DNA of 64,000 nt from Meghimatium bilineatum (Eukaryota > Mollusca > Gastropoda > Stylommatophora > Philomycidae). Positions within the stretch are counted from its first letter, which is position 1; each line of letters opens with the position of its first letter. Where the stretch lies: positions 33,885,382 through 33,949,381 of the forward strand of contig CM067318.1 in the NCBI GenBank assembly GCA_034231615.1, given 5' to 3'. The notes beneath the pieces were generated by a model. It saw nothing but the letters and a program-made list of their open reading frames with translations, was not told the origin of the DNA and made no database searches. Both the position numbers and the translations under genes were made by a program. Below, piece by piece: positions 45,440 to 56,352 of this stretch.

Positions 45440-45870
45440 CATCATTTACATTGTAAGAAATCACCAGCAGAGTAGTAATTTCGACCCACGCAATATTGGA
45501 GATCACGAGATACCAGACAACGGATATGCCGATGACACATCACTACAGTCCAACAGCCAGTAAAATATACCCTGGAACACATCTTACATTTCATTAAAGA
45601 ACACAATAAGTAAAATGTATTTGCGAACGAAAGTACGACCAAGATTATTTCAAGCGACAACACCACTAGCAAAGACAACAAAGAAGATTTACGCAAGATT
45701 TCAAAGATCACCTGAACATGACACGACCAGAAGCAACAAGATTTGCTCAAGATCAGCAGGAGTTTAGAAAACTCTACGATTGTGATTATGACTGCTGCAT
45801 CCTGTCCAGGATATACTGCATGATAATACAAGCACTTCATCTTCAACATTTCTAACGAATGCACACTACA
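45440..45870 (+). mobile_element. Decayed LINE with YADD box
   Basis: NGYADDTSLQSNSQ (45515-45556) is an RT active-site box. Further on, in other frames, EEDLRKIS-like and LNMTRPEATRFAQDQQEFRK fit the D(x)xRxxW end region of LINE proteins. A 153-codon minus-strand frame (45442-45903) is the antisense shadow of this remnant. Confidence 0.5.
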
Positions 45871-46225
45871 CGTTATCACGTGCACACATGCAGGCGTTGT
45901 CATTAGAATCGTTATAAATTTAACTGGTAAACAGGTCGTATCAGTAAAGCATATATTTGATCAGTCTCATGCAATAAATATTTGTCTGCATCGTTTCCAT
46001 TAGAACCCAGTGCACCTAAACACTCTATTCTTCTGTACATTTGCTCAAGAGTGTTGTTAGATAGTTTCTGTATGTAACGTTAATATTAATGTAATGTCTA
46101 AGTAGTTTTACCAGAACCAGAAAAACATAGAAATGAAGTATAAAAATGGTCATCCATCATGCTTTTGGTAAGATAAAAGTAATGGGTATATGTGGTAATG
46201 TGCTCTATCCAGCCCAATATACTGT
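45871..46225. other. Unassigned sequence
   Basis: No feature recognised. Confidence 0.4.
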
Positions 46226-48290
46226 CTAACATTTAGTATGCCATGCTGAAATATGTTGTGTGCGGCCGACGTGGCAGTCAAGCTTAAAATAACGAACGCA
46301 TACATATTTACTTATGTGGACTACATCCTGCCAACTGGCTGAGTACATACTTCTTTTCTTTTCGTATTTACCATCTATACTTTGCAGCGTAAGGGTTGAA
46401 GAGTTCTCTGGACACGGTCCTCTTATGTACTTCATATATGTTTGTTTTCGTTGATTCTTTTATTTCTGTAATCCATTTTTTCATGGTATCTTTGGTTATG
46501 TATCCATGGTGTCTGTATAGCAATACTTGAGCCTTTGAGGGTACTATTTGATGGTATTATGGAAGATGTGAAAACCACTTAATCTGTTATCTGATGTAAT
46601 CCAGGATTGGCATTGCGTTTTAAGTTGTCTGATGTGTTTTCATTTCTGATTCTATCTATTATTGGTACTCCGATAATTCTACGTAGACAAGTCATGTCTA
46701 TTGTAAAAAGAGGGAAAAAATTGGGAAACGAAACGTCGTTTGTTGCTGTTGTGTGTTTCTGTTTAGCAAGTTTTTGTTAATGTTAGTGTGTTTGTGTTCA
46801 TTTTTGCAACACTCCCAACTTATTTCAGTTTTTTCCCTCATTACAATTTGTTGCACCAACCTTTACATCTTCAGTACGTTACGTTGTCACCTGACACTTT
46901 GGATTTATCCATTTTATTTCTATTGTAGCAAGTTTTCTTTATCTTTTGTTGTTAGTGTCCACGTTTGACAAAAACAAAAGTAGCATAGTGATCGTTTTAT
47001 ATATTGCATCGCTGATGTTCGTGTTCACATTTTTGTTTTTGAAAATAGGATATATCTACCCTAAGATCTGGTATGCTATGTTGAATTTATGTTGGATTTC
47101 TTTGGTATTTTTCCCATATGATGATAGGATGCTTCCAAGATAAGTGAATTCTGTCACCTGTGTAAGTTGTTAGTCATCGATGAAAATAATAGTGCTTCAT
47201 TATGTTTATGCGATTAACATCACCTCGGTTATTCTGTGTTTATCTTCATGTTAAAGTCCCTCCCTACATGTTGTGTGGAGTATATTTATATGTTGCTGTA
47301 TTTGTTCTTCTGTTGTTGATATTACTGTTTGATCATCTGCAAAAGGATGTTCGCTCAGGAGGTTGTTTAATGTCTTCTTCATTGGAGTTGGCAATTTTAC
47401 ATATACAATCGATATATGTAATAAACAGCAAGAGAGATAGAACATATCCATATCGCAAGCCAGAGTGTATGTAGAAATGGTCTGAAAGCCTTACACTCAT
47501 TCTAACTGTACAGAGACTACCTGTGTAACCCTACCTGCACAAGTTTATTAGATGTTGTATAACCTCATATTTTGTTAGTATTCTCCATAGTTGAATATAA
47601 TAATCCTCCCTGCTGCTGTCTTGTCTGCTCTGTCGAAGGCTTTTTCTTGGTCGACAAACGCGGTATATAATTCTTTATTGTTTCAGTTGCTTTTTTTCTG
47701 CCACTTAACTGATTGTAAAAAAATTTCAAGTGTACATTTCTTATTCTTACGGAATCCCATTTTAGTGTTGTTAAGCTGCGGTTTAATGAATGCTTATAAT
47801 CCTCTTTCTTGAATTATGTTGAACATTTTTTCCAGTGTGGCTTAGAAGTGAAATACCTCTGTAATTTGTGCAATCTCTTTTGCTGCCTTTTTTATTAAAA
47901 ATATATATTATTACAACGTCGTTCTAATCTTCTGATGTTTCTTGTTTATTGTATATTATGTTAACCAACCAATGTAACCATTTCATCCCTATATCTGCCG
48001 CTGCATTGATTAATTCGACTTGTATGTTATCGGGTAGTAGGACTTTGTTTAATGTAGCTGTTTGTATGGTATTTCCTATTTCTGCTAGCAATATGTGTAT
48101 GTATGTTTCTAATTCCTCTGATATATTGTTTGCCGTTCCCTCCATATTTTTCAATTTAGCAATCTGTAAAATACTGTTGCCACCGTTCCCTGATTCTTTG
48201 GGTCATTGATCTAATCTTTCCATTTTCATCATTTATTATTTCGGTTGGTTCATATTCATCTTCTATGTTCTTAATTTTCCTGTAGAATTT
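46226..48290 (-). mobile_element. LINE-K copy, long but inactive
   Basis: Read on the minus strand from 48290: linker residues; ETYIHILLAEIGNTI and LLPDNIQVELINAAADIGMK (start of RT, frame 47924-48154); YTAFVDQEKAFDRADKTAAG near 47615-47660 (RT motif with catalytic Asp); HPFADDQTVIS near 47320-47350 (second catalytic pair). A C-terminal TCLRRIIGVPIIDRIRNEN (46620-46700) is homologous to 29990-30060. Frames change repeatedly. No endonuclease domain is visible at the 5' end, where a SINE (48300-48545) abuts. Confidence 0.85.
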
Positions 48291-48299
48291 CTTTGGTGC

Positions 48300-48545
48300 T
48301 TGAAAAGAGGGTTCAAAAGTCGTAGAGGATTAGCGTCACTTTACTCGGGTTTCCCAAATGCACACCATCCTCCATTTTTCATGCCGAGAGTACGACTCAT
48401 AGCACGTAACTCCGTAGCTTCAAGAAATAATCCACAGGGATCTCCGACTATATTCACTTTTTATGCTGTCGCGAACTGGATTTTAACCCCTTTCCTCTTG
48501 AGCACAAGGGAACAGCTAACTCACTACACCAGGGAGATCCCAAAC
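48300..48545 (-). mobile_element. tRNA-derived SINE, family S2
   Basis: On the minus strand GGGATCTCCCTGGTGTAGTG carries an A-box-like TGGTGTAGTGAG. GGGGTTAAAATCC about 45 bases further is a B-box-like element (one change from GGTTCRANNCC). The body (CCCTGTGGATTA, AAGCTACGGAGTTACGTGC) matches 8130-8275. Confidence 0.65.
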
Positions 48546-48819
48546 CTTGTTTAACTTTGTATTAAATGATCGCGATATTCGTGGATACAATACAGAAATG
48601 TGTATACCTCCGTGTTTGATTATACCCTTTACCTATGTTCATCAGACACCGGAAACTTATGTATAAATTTAAATATTAATTTATTTAGGGTTATCGTTAG
48701 GAGAGTTGTGGGAAAGTTATGAGTCATATAACTAACCCTAACCCCAAATCAACTAATATTTATGTCTGATGAAAATATATCTATCTATGTTCCTTCAACG
48801 TCGAACTAGATGCATATGG
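48546..48819. other. Unassigned
   Basis: No feature recognised. Confidence 0.4.
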
Positions 48820-49660
48820 CAGAAACCAGTGCTCTCCAGCTCGAGCGATATTGTGATACTACTGTGTGCAATTCTTGCATATTGTTGAGACCTATAGCCA
48901 TACCCTCGTTGATGGTTGTTCTGCGAATAGTCTCGGTCCTTCTCTTTTTCTTTTGCCATCTGGTATCTATTTTAATGCTTGTAGTGGCAGTCTGTTTTCA
49001 TTCATTCTAAGTACATGTCCGATATGAGTCTTTCGTTTTCTTTTTATTGTTGTAGAAACATATTGCTGTTGTATGTCTTCTCTTACTTGCATGTTTGACT
49101 TGAATTTTTTCCAACCAATATTTAATTATTTTCATTAAAAACGATGAATTTATTTTCAATAATCAACATAGGCAAGGGAAATAATCACATATGGGGTAGG
49201 GTGCACATGTTTCCGTATTGAACTTACTGTTGGCAATCTATGGTTTTGGCATATGTAATGATTGTCTTTGTTATTGATTTAGCTGATATTTACTCAATAT
49301 AATCTTGGGTTTTCTTGCAGCTCATATCTTGAATTGTTGTTTCTTATCTTTTATTTTTGACATTCTCGTTCCACCAATTATGTTATTTTCTGTTTTCTAC
49401 CTTTATGTCTCATGTATAACCGTGTTTGGTATCGTCTTACAGATTCTTGATTTTAGCTTGCATATTTGTTCTAGATTTTTTGTTGCGTTCCTCGTTGTTC
49501 TTTTCCTATTTATTTTAACCGATGCTATCACCGCTTTTTGGTTGGTGTCTGTACACATATTTGGTATTTCTCTTGCATCTCTTATAATACGTATATTATT
49601 TATTTTTGCTAATGTGTGGGGACATACCTTGTACCAAGAGTTCATGTTATCAATATTTTT
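48820..49660 (-). mobile_element. RTE-type LINE remnant with internal loss
   Basis: Minus strand, 3' part (49115 to 48830): KRKRKTHIGHVLRMNENRLP, LQALK, PDGKRKREGPRLF. This is the GHxLRMxxxRxPxQAL ... GKRKRGRP tail. The 5' part (49645-49403) reads MCTDTNQKAVIASVKINRKR and fits the end of an APE endonuclease (GADVxSDHxLVxAxxxxKLK). RT is missing between them. The endonuclease part is less certain. Confidence 0.6.
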
Positions 49661-49679
49661 ACTTTATTCCTATCTGTAA

Positions 49680-50224
49680 AGCTTTATTAAACAACGTCCT
49701 TTTTGTCGAACTATGGCATCGTACAACTATCTCCATGTAATTTAAAAATTTTTTAAATAACTGACAAACACAAATTATAAAGATGTTTCTGTTTTCTTGT
49801 ACTTAGTTTTATGACTCTGACATTGTCATCTGAGATATTGCAGAAAACAACACCACAGAAAAACTGAGTAAATAATTAAAGAAACGTGCTTCCTTTACCG
49901 TGTCATGGTCACGAATGGCAGTATGTATATTTTTCCGCGCTTACATCATCCAGAGACGGAAGGAAGCAGATATTTTTTGTTCAACGTTTGTCGACAGACT
50001 TTCTATTTTGGTATCATCTTGCCATGTTTATCCGCGGTGTATTTACAACCTTAAGACAACACTTCGTGCACCCAACGTTTCTTCTTGGACGGCATTAGTA
50101 ATTTGATTCCTTGCCTCTTACAACATGAATTAAGTATTATGAAGAAAGAAGACGCTATGAGAACACAGTAAAATCACAAATAAGTTCGATACAGGAGGAA
50201 CTACATACCGCAGTCATGTGTGCA
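49680..50224. other. Unassigned sequence
   Basis: No feature recognised. Confidence 0.4.
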
Positions 50225-50690
50225 TCATCATCATCAATAAGTGCCGTCTCCGCAACACAGGTTGGCTGCAGCGGATCTCCAACATCCCCTATCTCTTGTC
50301 TTGGTGGTGCACTCTACTAGACGGTAACCTGTTCATCGTGTGATGTTACTCTCCCACTTGTATCTCTACTTACCTCGTGCTCGCTTCCCGTTGACTTTAC
50401 CCTCAAGTAAGGTCTTCAATAAGGTGTCATGTCTTTTAATGTGTCTAAAATATTGTATTTTCTTGATCTGTATTTTTCTTAGTAGTTCTTTCGTCATATT
50501 AAGTGTTTTAGCACCTTTTTATTTGTTTTCTTCTCTTTCCATGATGTTCTCCCTATTCTTCTATATACCCACATCTCAAAGGCATCAATTCTGTCTTCTA
50601 ATTGTCTATTTAGTGTCCATGTTTTTGAGCCATACATTAATATAGAATAGATGTAACATTTTATAACTCATTTTTAACGTGTTTGTAATT
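50225..50690 (-). mobile_element. LINE C-terminal fragment, complete 3' end
   Basis: Minus strand: MTKELLRKIQIKKIQYFRHI, KRHDTLLKTLLEGKVNGKRA, KWESNITR, ECTTKTRDRGCWRSAAAN and a LCCGDGTY end, then (ATG)n. It follows the well-known LLxTIKxRKLxYLGHIxR...LLEGKVxGKRGRGRxRxxWxxNI...RxxWRxxVANLCGGDGT ending of CR1/RTE-like LINEs. Confidence 0.85.
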
Positions 50691-50734
50691 TGTTTAGATG
50701 TTGCTATTTTTCTCATGTGCGTGTAGAAAACTTT

Positions 50735-50940
50735 AAACCAGTTATCATCATCATCACGTGCCATACCGGCTGGCGTAGGCGGTCAAGGCTCTCTACAGCT
50801 CTCTGTCCACAGTATTATGTATCACAGTCGTCGTTGTTTCCTTGCCGTGCCAGGTTGTCAAACTGTCTAATATTTTCTCACGTTGTCGCCCTCTGTCTCT
50901 GTTGCCTTCAATTTTGCCTGTTGTGACTATGTAAATATGC
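50735..50940 (-). mobile_element. LINE-D 3' end
   Basis: CATCATCATCACGTGCCATA, CGGCTGGCGTAGGCGGTCA and CTGTCTAATATTTTCTCACG are the reverse complement of the LINE-D 3' end at 54845-55082. Confidence 0.9.
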
Positions 50941-51494
50941 AACAGATATTTTTGCTCTGTACTTTCTTATAAAACCATATATTGCCGTCATCAGTCAAAC
51001 AGAAGATATTATACACCATCACACTCTCAGATGACATGCCAATGTGATGGAGCTTTTTTTCTTGTGGGAGCACCACAATATGAATAATTATTCTTCCCTT
51101 TGTAGTGCAACATTCTGACAATGGTCCAAAATGCCAATGTGTACATTGTGCCCTAGCTGTGATAAGAAGGCACATAAGGTATGGTAAAAAAAAAAGAAAA
51201 CACGTGTCCAGGAGGTGTTACATGTCATTGTGAACTCAGGATCAGGTAAACATGTTGGTCCTGCATAATTGTACAGTTGTAGACCTCTCCCCCTTCCCTT
51301 TGATGTCGGGAACTGCAAATCTTGCCACTTCACCAACAACAGTAACCGTGGTTCAGAACTGGGTTTATACGGCAATTTGACAGGGAAGGATGCATGATAA
51401 TGGAACGGAAGCTTCTGACTACAACTGTTCATGTTGAAGAAAATAAGAAAAGCAATAAAGATACTAGAAATTTCTCCTCGGAGTAGGAAATTTC
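50941..51494. other. Unassigned; 137-codon minus-strand frame at 51088-51501
   Basis: The frame contains FPVKLPYKPSSEPRLLLLVK and QLYNYAGPTCLPDPEFTM. Composition is plausible for protein but I recognise no family. The poly-A tract at 51186-51195 makes part of it FFFF. Could be a relic or chance. Confidence 0.25.
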
Positions 51495-52325
51495 CTCTCA
51501 TATTATAGCGCTGTGAGTTAGAGTCCTCTCATTTCATTGCGCTGGGAGTTAGATTCCTCTCATATTATTGCGCTCAGAGTTAGATTCCTCTCATATCATT
51601 GCGCTGAGAGTTAGATTCCTCTCATATCATTGCGCTGAGAGTTAGATTCCTCTTATATTATTGCGCTGAGAGTTAGATTCCTCTAATTTTATTGCGCTGA
51701 GAGTTTGATTCCTCTCATATCATTGCGCGGAGAGTTATATTCCTCTCATATTATTGCGCTGTTAGATTCCTCTCATATTATTGAGCTGTTAGATTTCTCT
51801 CATATTATTGCGCTGAGAGATAGATTCCTCTCATATTATTGCGCTGAGAGTTAGATTCCTCTCATATTATTGCGCTGAGAGTTAGATTCCTCTCATATTA
51901 TTGCGCTGAGAGTTAGATTCCTCTCATATCATTGCGCTGAGAGTTAGATTCCTCTCATATTATTGCGCTGAGAGTTATATTCCTCTCATATTATTGCGCT
52001 GAGAGTTAGATTCCTCTCATATTATTGCGCTGAGAGTTAGATTCCTCTCATATCATTGCGCTGAGAGTTAGATTCCTCTCATATTATTGCGCTAAGAGTT
52101 ACATTCCTCTCATATTATTGCGCTGAGAGTTAGATTCCTCTCATATTATTGCGCTGAGAGTTAGATTCCTCTCATATTATTGCGTTGAGAGTTAGATTCC
52201 TCTCATATCATTGCGCTGAGAGTTAGATTCCTCTCATATTATTGCGCTGAGAGTTAGATTCCTCTCATATTATTGCGCTGAGAGTTGGATTCCTCTCATA
52301 TCATTGCGCTGATAGTTGGATTCTA
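51495..52325. repeat. 31-bp minisatellite, about 26 copies
   Basis: Unit ATTCCTCTCATATTATTGCG then CTGAGAGTTAG. Variants CATATCATTG and short units lacking GAGAGTTA (51750-51790). Length 31 is not a multiple of three, so no frame persists. Confidence 0.97.
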
Positions 52326-52509
52326 ATGGTTATGAAATAAATCTCTAATCGCTTGTAATTGATAGGGATCTAAAAAGTTAGAACCATTAATTGCGCTGAA
52401 TGTAGATGTTCATAATTTATAGCTAGCTAAGTAACGTGTATCATGTACATGTCGAACATTTAGGCGCCACTATTAATGTACACCAGTAGTTTCATTCAGT
52501 ATTCATTCT
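52326..52509. other. Unassigned spacer right of the 31-bp array
   Basis: A degenerate trace of the preceding unit (ATTGCGCTGAATGTAGAT, 52390) persists. Nothing else. Confidence 0.4.
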
Positions 52510-52640
52510 CAAATTGCTGCAGATTACCAGGATGTAGTCCTGAAGGCTGAGTGATTCCATTGTTTACATTTTTCTCTTTTTTTACATCAGCACCTTCCGG
52601 TCTGACTCATCTTAAGAATAGCTTCTGTGCTACTTTGTCC
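52510..52640 (+). mobile_element. S1 repeat, diverged copy
   Basis: TTGCTGCAGATTACCAGGAT then GTAGTCCTGAAGG and CTTCCGGTCTGACTCATC follow the S1 order of 3695-3800. Confidence 0.65.
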
Positions 52641-52647
52641 TCTCTAT

Positions 52648-52740
52648 GGCCGGGGTTTTCAACATTTTCAGGTGGCAAGCACCGCCAACATGTAATCGTT
52701 AGTGATGGCGATAGTTTTAATTAACATTGCGGGACTACAT
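52648..52740 (+). mobile_element. hAT-like terminal fragment
   Basis: CCGGGGTTTTCAACATTTTC then AGGTGGCAAGCACC resembles a hAT-type left end (CAGGGGTTCTCAACCTTTT). Right end not found. Confidence 0.4.
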
Positions 52741-52749
52741 GACACGTGT

Positions 52750-52925
52750 ACAGTAACTGACTTATTGTTATTTCTTTGTGAATAATGTGTATATATAACT
52801 TATGTTAATATGTGTATAATATGTAAAGTTTGTATAAATTATTTGTGAATTATGTGTATGTAGGACCTACAACTTGTTCAACTCATTTGTTAATATTTTG
52901 TATGTGCAACAAGTATTTAATGTCT
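52750..52925. repeat. Degenerate satellite, left of a LINE insertion
   Basis: Irregular units with GTATGTACAACTTGTATAAA-like and TTGTGAATTATGTGTATGTA blocks, matching 53300-53520. Confidence 0.65.
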
Positions 52926-53285
52926 GAGAAAAGCTGCAATGGTTACTAAACTAGATCAAATAAGAAATGAAGAAATTAGGAAAAGAGTTGGTATAATACC
53001 ATGTATTGAGCATATCGAAAGACATCAAGTAAAATTGTTCGGTCACCTTATGAGAATAAACCCAAACCAAATACCAATAAGAGCATATAACAAAAGAATA
53101 CCCCTACATAGAGCCAAAGGTGGGCCAAGAAAACGGTAGATAGAAAACATCAGAATAGCCGTGAACAAAAATTTACTAAGTGCAACCAAGGCGACACATC
53201 TGACCTTGGAACGACAATTGAAGGTCTCACCCCTTCGAGGCAAGTGTGAATACGATCCACCATAGTTCACCTGGGACAGACAATA
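52926..53285 (+). mobile_element. LINE-K-like C-terminal fragment
   Basis: LRKAAMVTKLDQIRNEEIRK, RVGIIPCIEHIERHQVKLFG, HLMRINPNQIPIRAYNKR, then after a stop THLTLERQLKVSPLRGK and FTWDRQ. It corresponds to the CLRRIxGV...RIRNExI...GHxxRM tail. Confidence 0.8.
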
Positions 53286-53299
53286 GACAACATCTATTG

Positions 53300-53520
53300 T
53301 AATACTATGTTAATCTATGTACAACTTCTTTCAATTATTTTTTAATGTGGCATATGTACATATTGTGTTAATATTGTGTTAATATTGTGTTAATATTGTG
53401 TTAATATTGTGTTAATATTGTGTTAATATTGTGTTAATATTGTGTTAATATTGTGTTAATAATGCGTATGTACAACTTGTATAAATGTTTATTAGTGTTT
53501 AATATAGTGGTAATATGCAT
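53300..53520. repeat. Satellite with an 11-bp array
   Basis: Nine to ten perfect TGTTAATATTG units at 53362-53462, flanked by the degenerate longer satellite also present at 52750-52925. Confidence 0.9.
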
Positions 53521-54369
53521 TAAGAAGACCACGCGTGTAGACATTAAAATGTGTGCATTGTAATCGAATCCTCAGTGAAAGTGTAAAAGAAGACTACGAA
53601 AAAGAAAATTGAAGGAATGATACTAACTTGAAAAGAGGTATAGAGTGAACAAATATAGACATGTAACGATAAAAGCCGTTTCGTCGAGACCAGTGCTAAA
53701 TAGCGGATTTAAATGTGAATATATAGACACAGCCTTGGGTAGATACAAGACATGCTTCAGATGGAGAACATTTAACCTTTAACATAGGTACACCACCCAC
53801 TCTGAATTGACGTTACATGAGAAATAACACCCACACACATAGAAGCATACTTGTTTACATATATGCATACTGTGTGTAGGTAAAAGAATGGCTTATGTTA
53901 ACAATGTGCATGCATATCTAAATCAATGTAAACATTATTGAAAGCGGGATAATACAGGTCACATTACGATATGACTTGACATCTGTCATTGAAAACTCAA
54001 AGCAACTTCTTCAATTGATTGTTGCTATATATATGTCTTCATCATCTCCAGTGTTGTATTTATGGCCGACATGTATAACCTTTCGCAATGTATAAATTAT
54101 AAACATACAGACAGACATGGTGTTCTTGTTGTGGAAAATACTATATACTAGTTTTTATTAACTTGTACTTCCAGGACCTGTACAGGTCATCGATCCCCTA
54201 CATAGTGACCCACGGAGGTCGTGGTGATTGCATTACCAGAACAGCGACATCCACTAGTTTGTTTATGTTTGTGAAGGTCTGATATAATAACGTTGCACTA
54301 ACATCCAAGGTTGATAGCGATGTACATCACCATACGAGAAGCATTTTACGTAACCTAGTGATCAGCAAA
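53521..54369. other. Unassigned sequence
   Basis: No feature recognised. Confidence 0.4.
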
Positions 54370-54505
54370 AGTTTAAAGAAATTGTGTAAGCTTTTAAGTT
54401 TCAATAAACCAAATATTTGAAGAAGTTGTGTGAGATTCTCAGTTTCAATACATCAAATTTTTGAAGAAATTGTGTAAGCTCTAACTTTCAATAAATCAAT
54501 ACTAC
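54370..54505. repeat. About 56-bp tandem repeat, 2.5 copies
   Basis: AAAGAAATTGTGTAAGCTTT, AAGTTTCAATAAACCAAAT and similar repeated with small changes. Confidence 0.8.
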
Positions 54506-54844
54506 ACTGAAGATTTATAGTATGTTCATTAAATAGTTGTTCATTTATTTTCCATGTGTTCAAGAAGTCATGGATTCGATTCCATGTTCTGACATGTTCT
54601 TTACAAGTGCATGTATTCGGATATCTATGTGGATTATCTTTTTCAACTACATAGTGACGACTTATGAGTATCGGTGGTTGTGTGTCATGTGGTTGAAAGA
54701 ATTGGAATGCACATTGTGAAACCAGAGATACAATTGATTGATGAAATAAATATTCAACACTTATTGGCATATTTTTGGAGACAAATGAAATAAAAGACAT
54801 ATCAGCAATACTGAGTACCGTATATATTCACTTATAAAAAATTA
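54506..54844. other. Unassigned; 115-codon minus-strand frame
   Basis: The frame 54453-54800 runs into the tandem repeat and has no recognisable domain. I consider it incidental. Confidence 0.3.
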
Positions 54845-55082
54845 AACACACTTAGGCAGAATGATGTGATAAATTAGATTTTCTAGTGAGAACATAGTCA
54901 CAACAGGCAAAATTGAAGACAGCAGAGACAGAGGGTGACAACGTGAGAAAATATTAGACAGTTTGGCAACCTGGCACGGCAGGGAAACAACAACGACTTT
55001 GATACATAATACTGTGGACAGAGAGCTGTGGAGAGCCATGACCGCCTACGCCAGCCGGCATGGCACCTGATGATGATGAGTG
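54845..55082 (+). mobile_element. LINE-D 3' end
   Basis: TGAGAACATAGTCACAACAG, AGACAGCAGAGACAGAGGGT, TTAGACAGTTTGGCAACC, GACAGAGAGCTGTGGAGAGC, CCTACGCCAGCCGGCATGG and a (TGA)n tail. Only the last 240 bases of the element remain. Confidence 0.9.
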
Positions 55083-55311
55083 AAAATTTGGGAAATTAAA
55101 CGAGATAACAATATTTGACAGCGGCACTATCGTCGGTATTGGCAGATTTCTAGAATTATCACCAATCAGATGCAGTTCAAAATAATGCTCACAATACGGA
55201 GTCTACATACAAGATATGTCAGATTGAAAAAAAATATATACTTTGAAATTGTTGGTTGGTTGTTCATCTGGCGATCCATGTGCTCATGCCCTTTTGACCC
55301 ATTAATAATAG
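55083..55311. other. Unassigned spacer
   Basis: No feature recognised. Confidence 0.4.
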
Positions 55312-55655
55312 TAACATTCATTCATTCATTAATTTTCCTTTTGCGCTGAAGTTAGAGCATAGGGCAGAGGTCAGATCTCTCCAATTCTGTCTGTTCAAAG
55401 CTATTCTGTGCAGTTCTTGAATAGTATGAATAGTGGTTGTTTTACTTTCTCTAAGTATTGTTCTTCTGAGTGTTTCTTTTGGTTTATCCCTTGCTCTTTT
55501 GCCTGTAGGTATCCATTCAAGAGATTGGTGGTGTATTCTGTTGGTGTCTGCGCGTAGGATTGGCCTGATGTAGGACCAACTGCGTTTTCTGATAACATCT
55601 ATGATGAAATTGTGATGTGTCTCTTCCCTGATTTTATCATTCGATTAATAGTTAC
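55312..55655 (-). mobile_element. RTE-type LINE, 3' fragment
   Basis: Minus strand: HNFIIDVIRKRSWSYIRPIL, HHQSLEWIPTGKRARDKPKE, TLRRTILRE, LHRIALNRQNWRDLTSALC and a stop. The end passes into (AATG)n, read ATTCATTCATTCATT on the plus strand at 55314-55331. It matches the RTE tail (KRxWxWIGHxLR...QSLxWNPxGKRxxGRPxxTWRR...NRxxWRxxVxALCS). Continuous frame of about 105 codons, 5'-truncated. Confidence 0.88.
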
Positions 55656-55935
55656 ATTGTTGGAATAATAAAACTCAAGATTATTAGTTGAATCAATGTT
55701 GAAAAAATATATGTACTTAATATCCATTTACGTGTCTCTAGAATACATTCGAACTGATACTCTGCATAGATCGTTGGAGATAGCAGGAAACTTACTCGTT
55801 CTGGTAATGTTATGAGAGCATAGTATTCTAAACGACAGGACAATTTCTCACAGAGATATTAAGATGCGCAGTAATTATAGCTGTGGATGTCTGCTTTTCG
55901 CTTCTAGTTTACAGGTCCATAAAATAATTAGCTAT

Positions 55936-55937
<2 letters not shown>
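55656..55937. other. Unassigned; possible 32-base exon on minus
   Basis: On the minus strand a TGTCCTGTCGTTTAG acceptor-like and a CGA|GTAAGT donor-like sequence lie 32 bases apart at about 55798-55829. See findings. Confidence 0.25.

Positions 55938-55976
<39 letters not shown>
55938..55976. repeat. (TA)n microsatellite
   Basis: About 19 TA steps. Confidence 0.97.
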
Positions 55977-55978
<2 letters not shown>

Positions 55979-56149
55979 CCATATTTATTGTTGTAACATA
56001 TTGTCCAACATACCAATGAAATCATCAAAATTGTTAAGACATATCCATGCAAATGTAAAACAGCAAACTGCAAAGATCACATATTTTATTGTAAAAAAAA
56101 GTGAGCGAGAGATTTCGTGAAGAAGGATATTGTTAAAAAGAAGACTTAC

Positions 56150-56191
56150 TCGGTGCAATGATGCCATTTCAGTGAATGGCTCATTTTCTTT
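56150..56191 (-). CDS. Possible 42-base micro-exon
   Basis: On the minus strand 42 bases (KENEPFTEMASLHR in the open frame) are entered through TTCTTGCTATTAGTTCAG and left through CACCGA|GTAAGT. Both sites are near consensus, but such pairs occur by chance in kilobases of sequence. No protein identity. Confidence 0.2.
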
Positions 56192-56230
56192 CTGAACTAA
56201 TAGCAAGAAAGTGAAAACTGTACACACATA

Positions 56231-56352
56231 TATGACGAACATATATTACCAGGGAGGAAAACAAGATTTATGTTTTTAAGAAATATGTACACAATATGTG
56301 ACGAACATATATCACCAGCGAAAAAAACATGATTTATGTTTTTAAGAAAACA
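56231..56352. repeat. About 62-bp tandem duplication
   Basis: GACGAACATATATnACCAGs then ACAnGATTTATGTTTTTAAG occurs twice in a row. Confidence 0.85.

Noticed and set aside
45442-45903. 153-codon minus-strand frame with hydrophobic stretches
   Set aside because: The opposite strand holds a YADD-containing LINE remnant. This frame is its antisense shadow.
48690-48760. Telomere-like CTAACCCTAACCCC
   Set aside because: A single partial occurrence, not an array.
49305-49679. 124-codon hydrophobic plus-strand frame
   Set aside because: T-rich plus strand opposite a likely LINE endonuclease remnant. Hydrophobicity follows from base composition.
51000-51060. A further family B copy (AGATGACATGCC motif)
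   Set aside because: Only about 12 bases match. The rest does not align.
54453-54800. A 115-codon minus-strand gene
   Set aside because: It extends into a tandem repeat and lacks any recognisable domain or composition difference.
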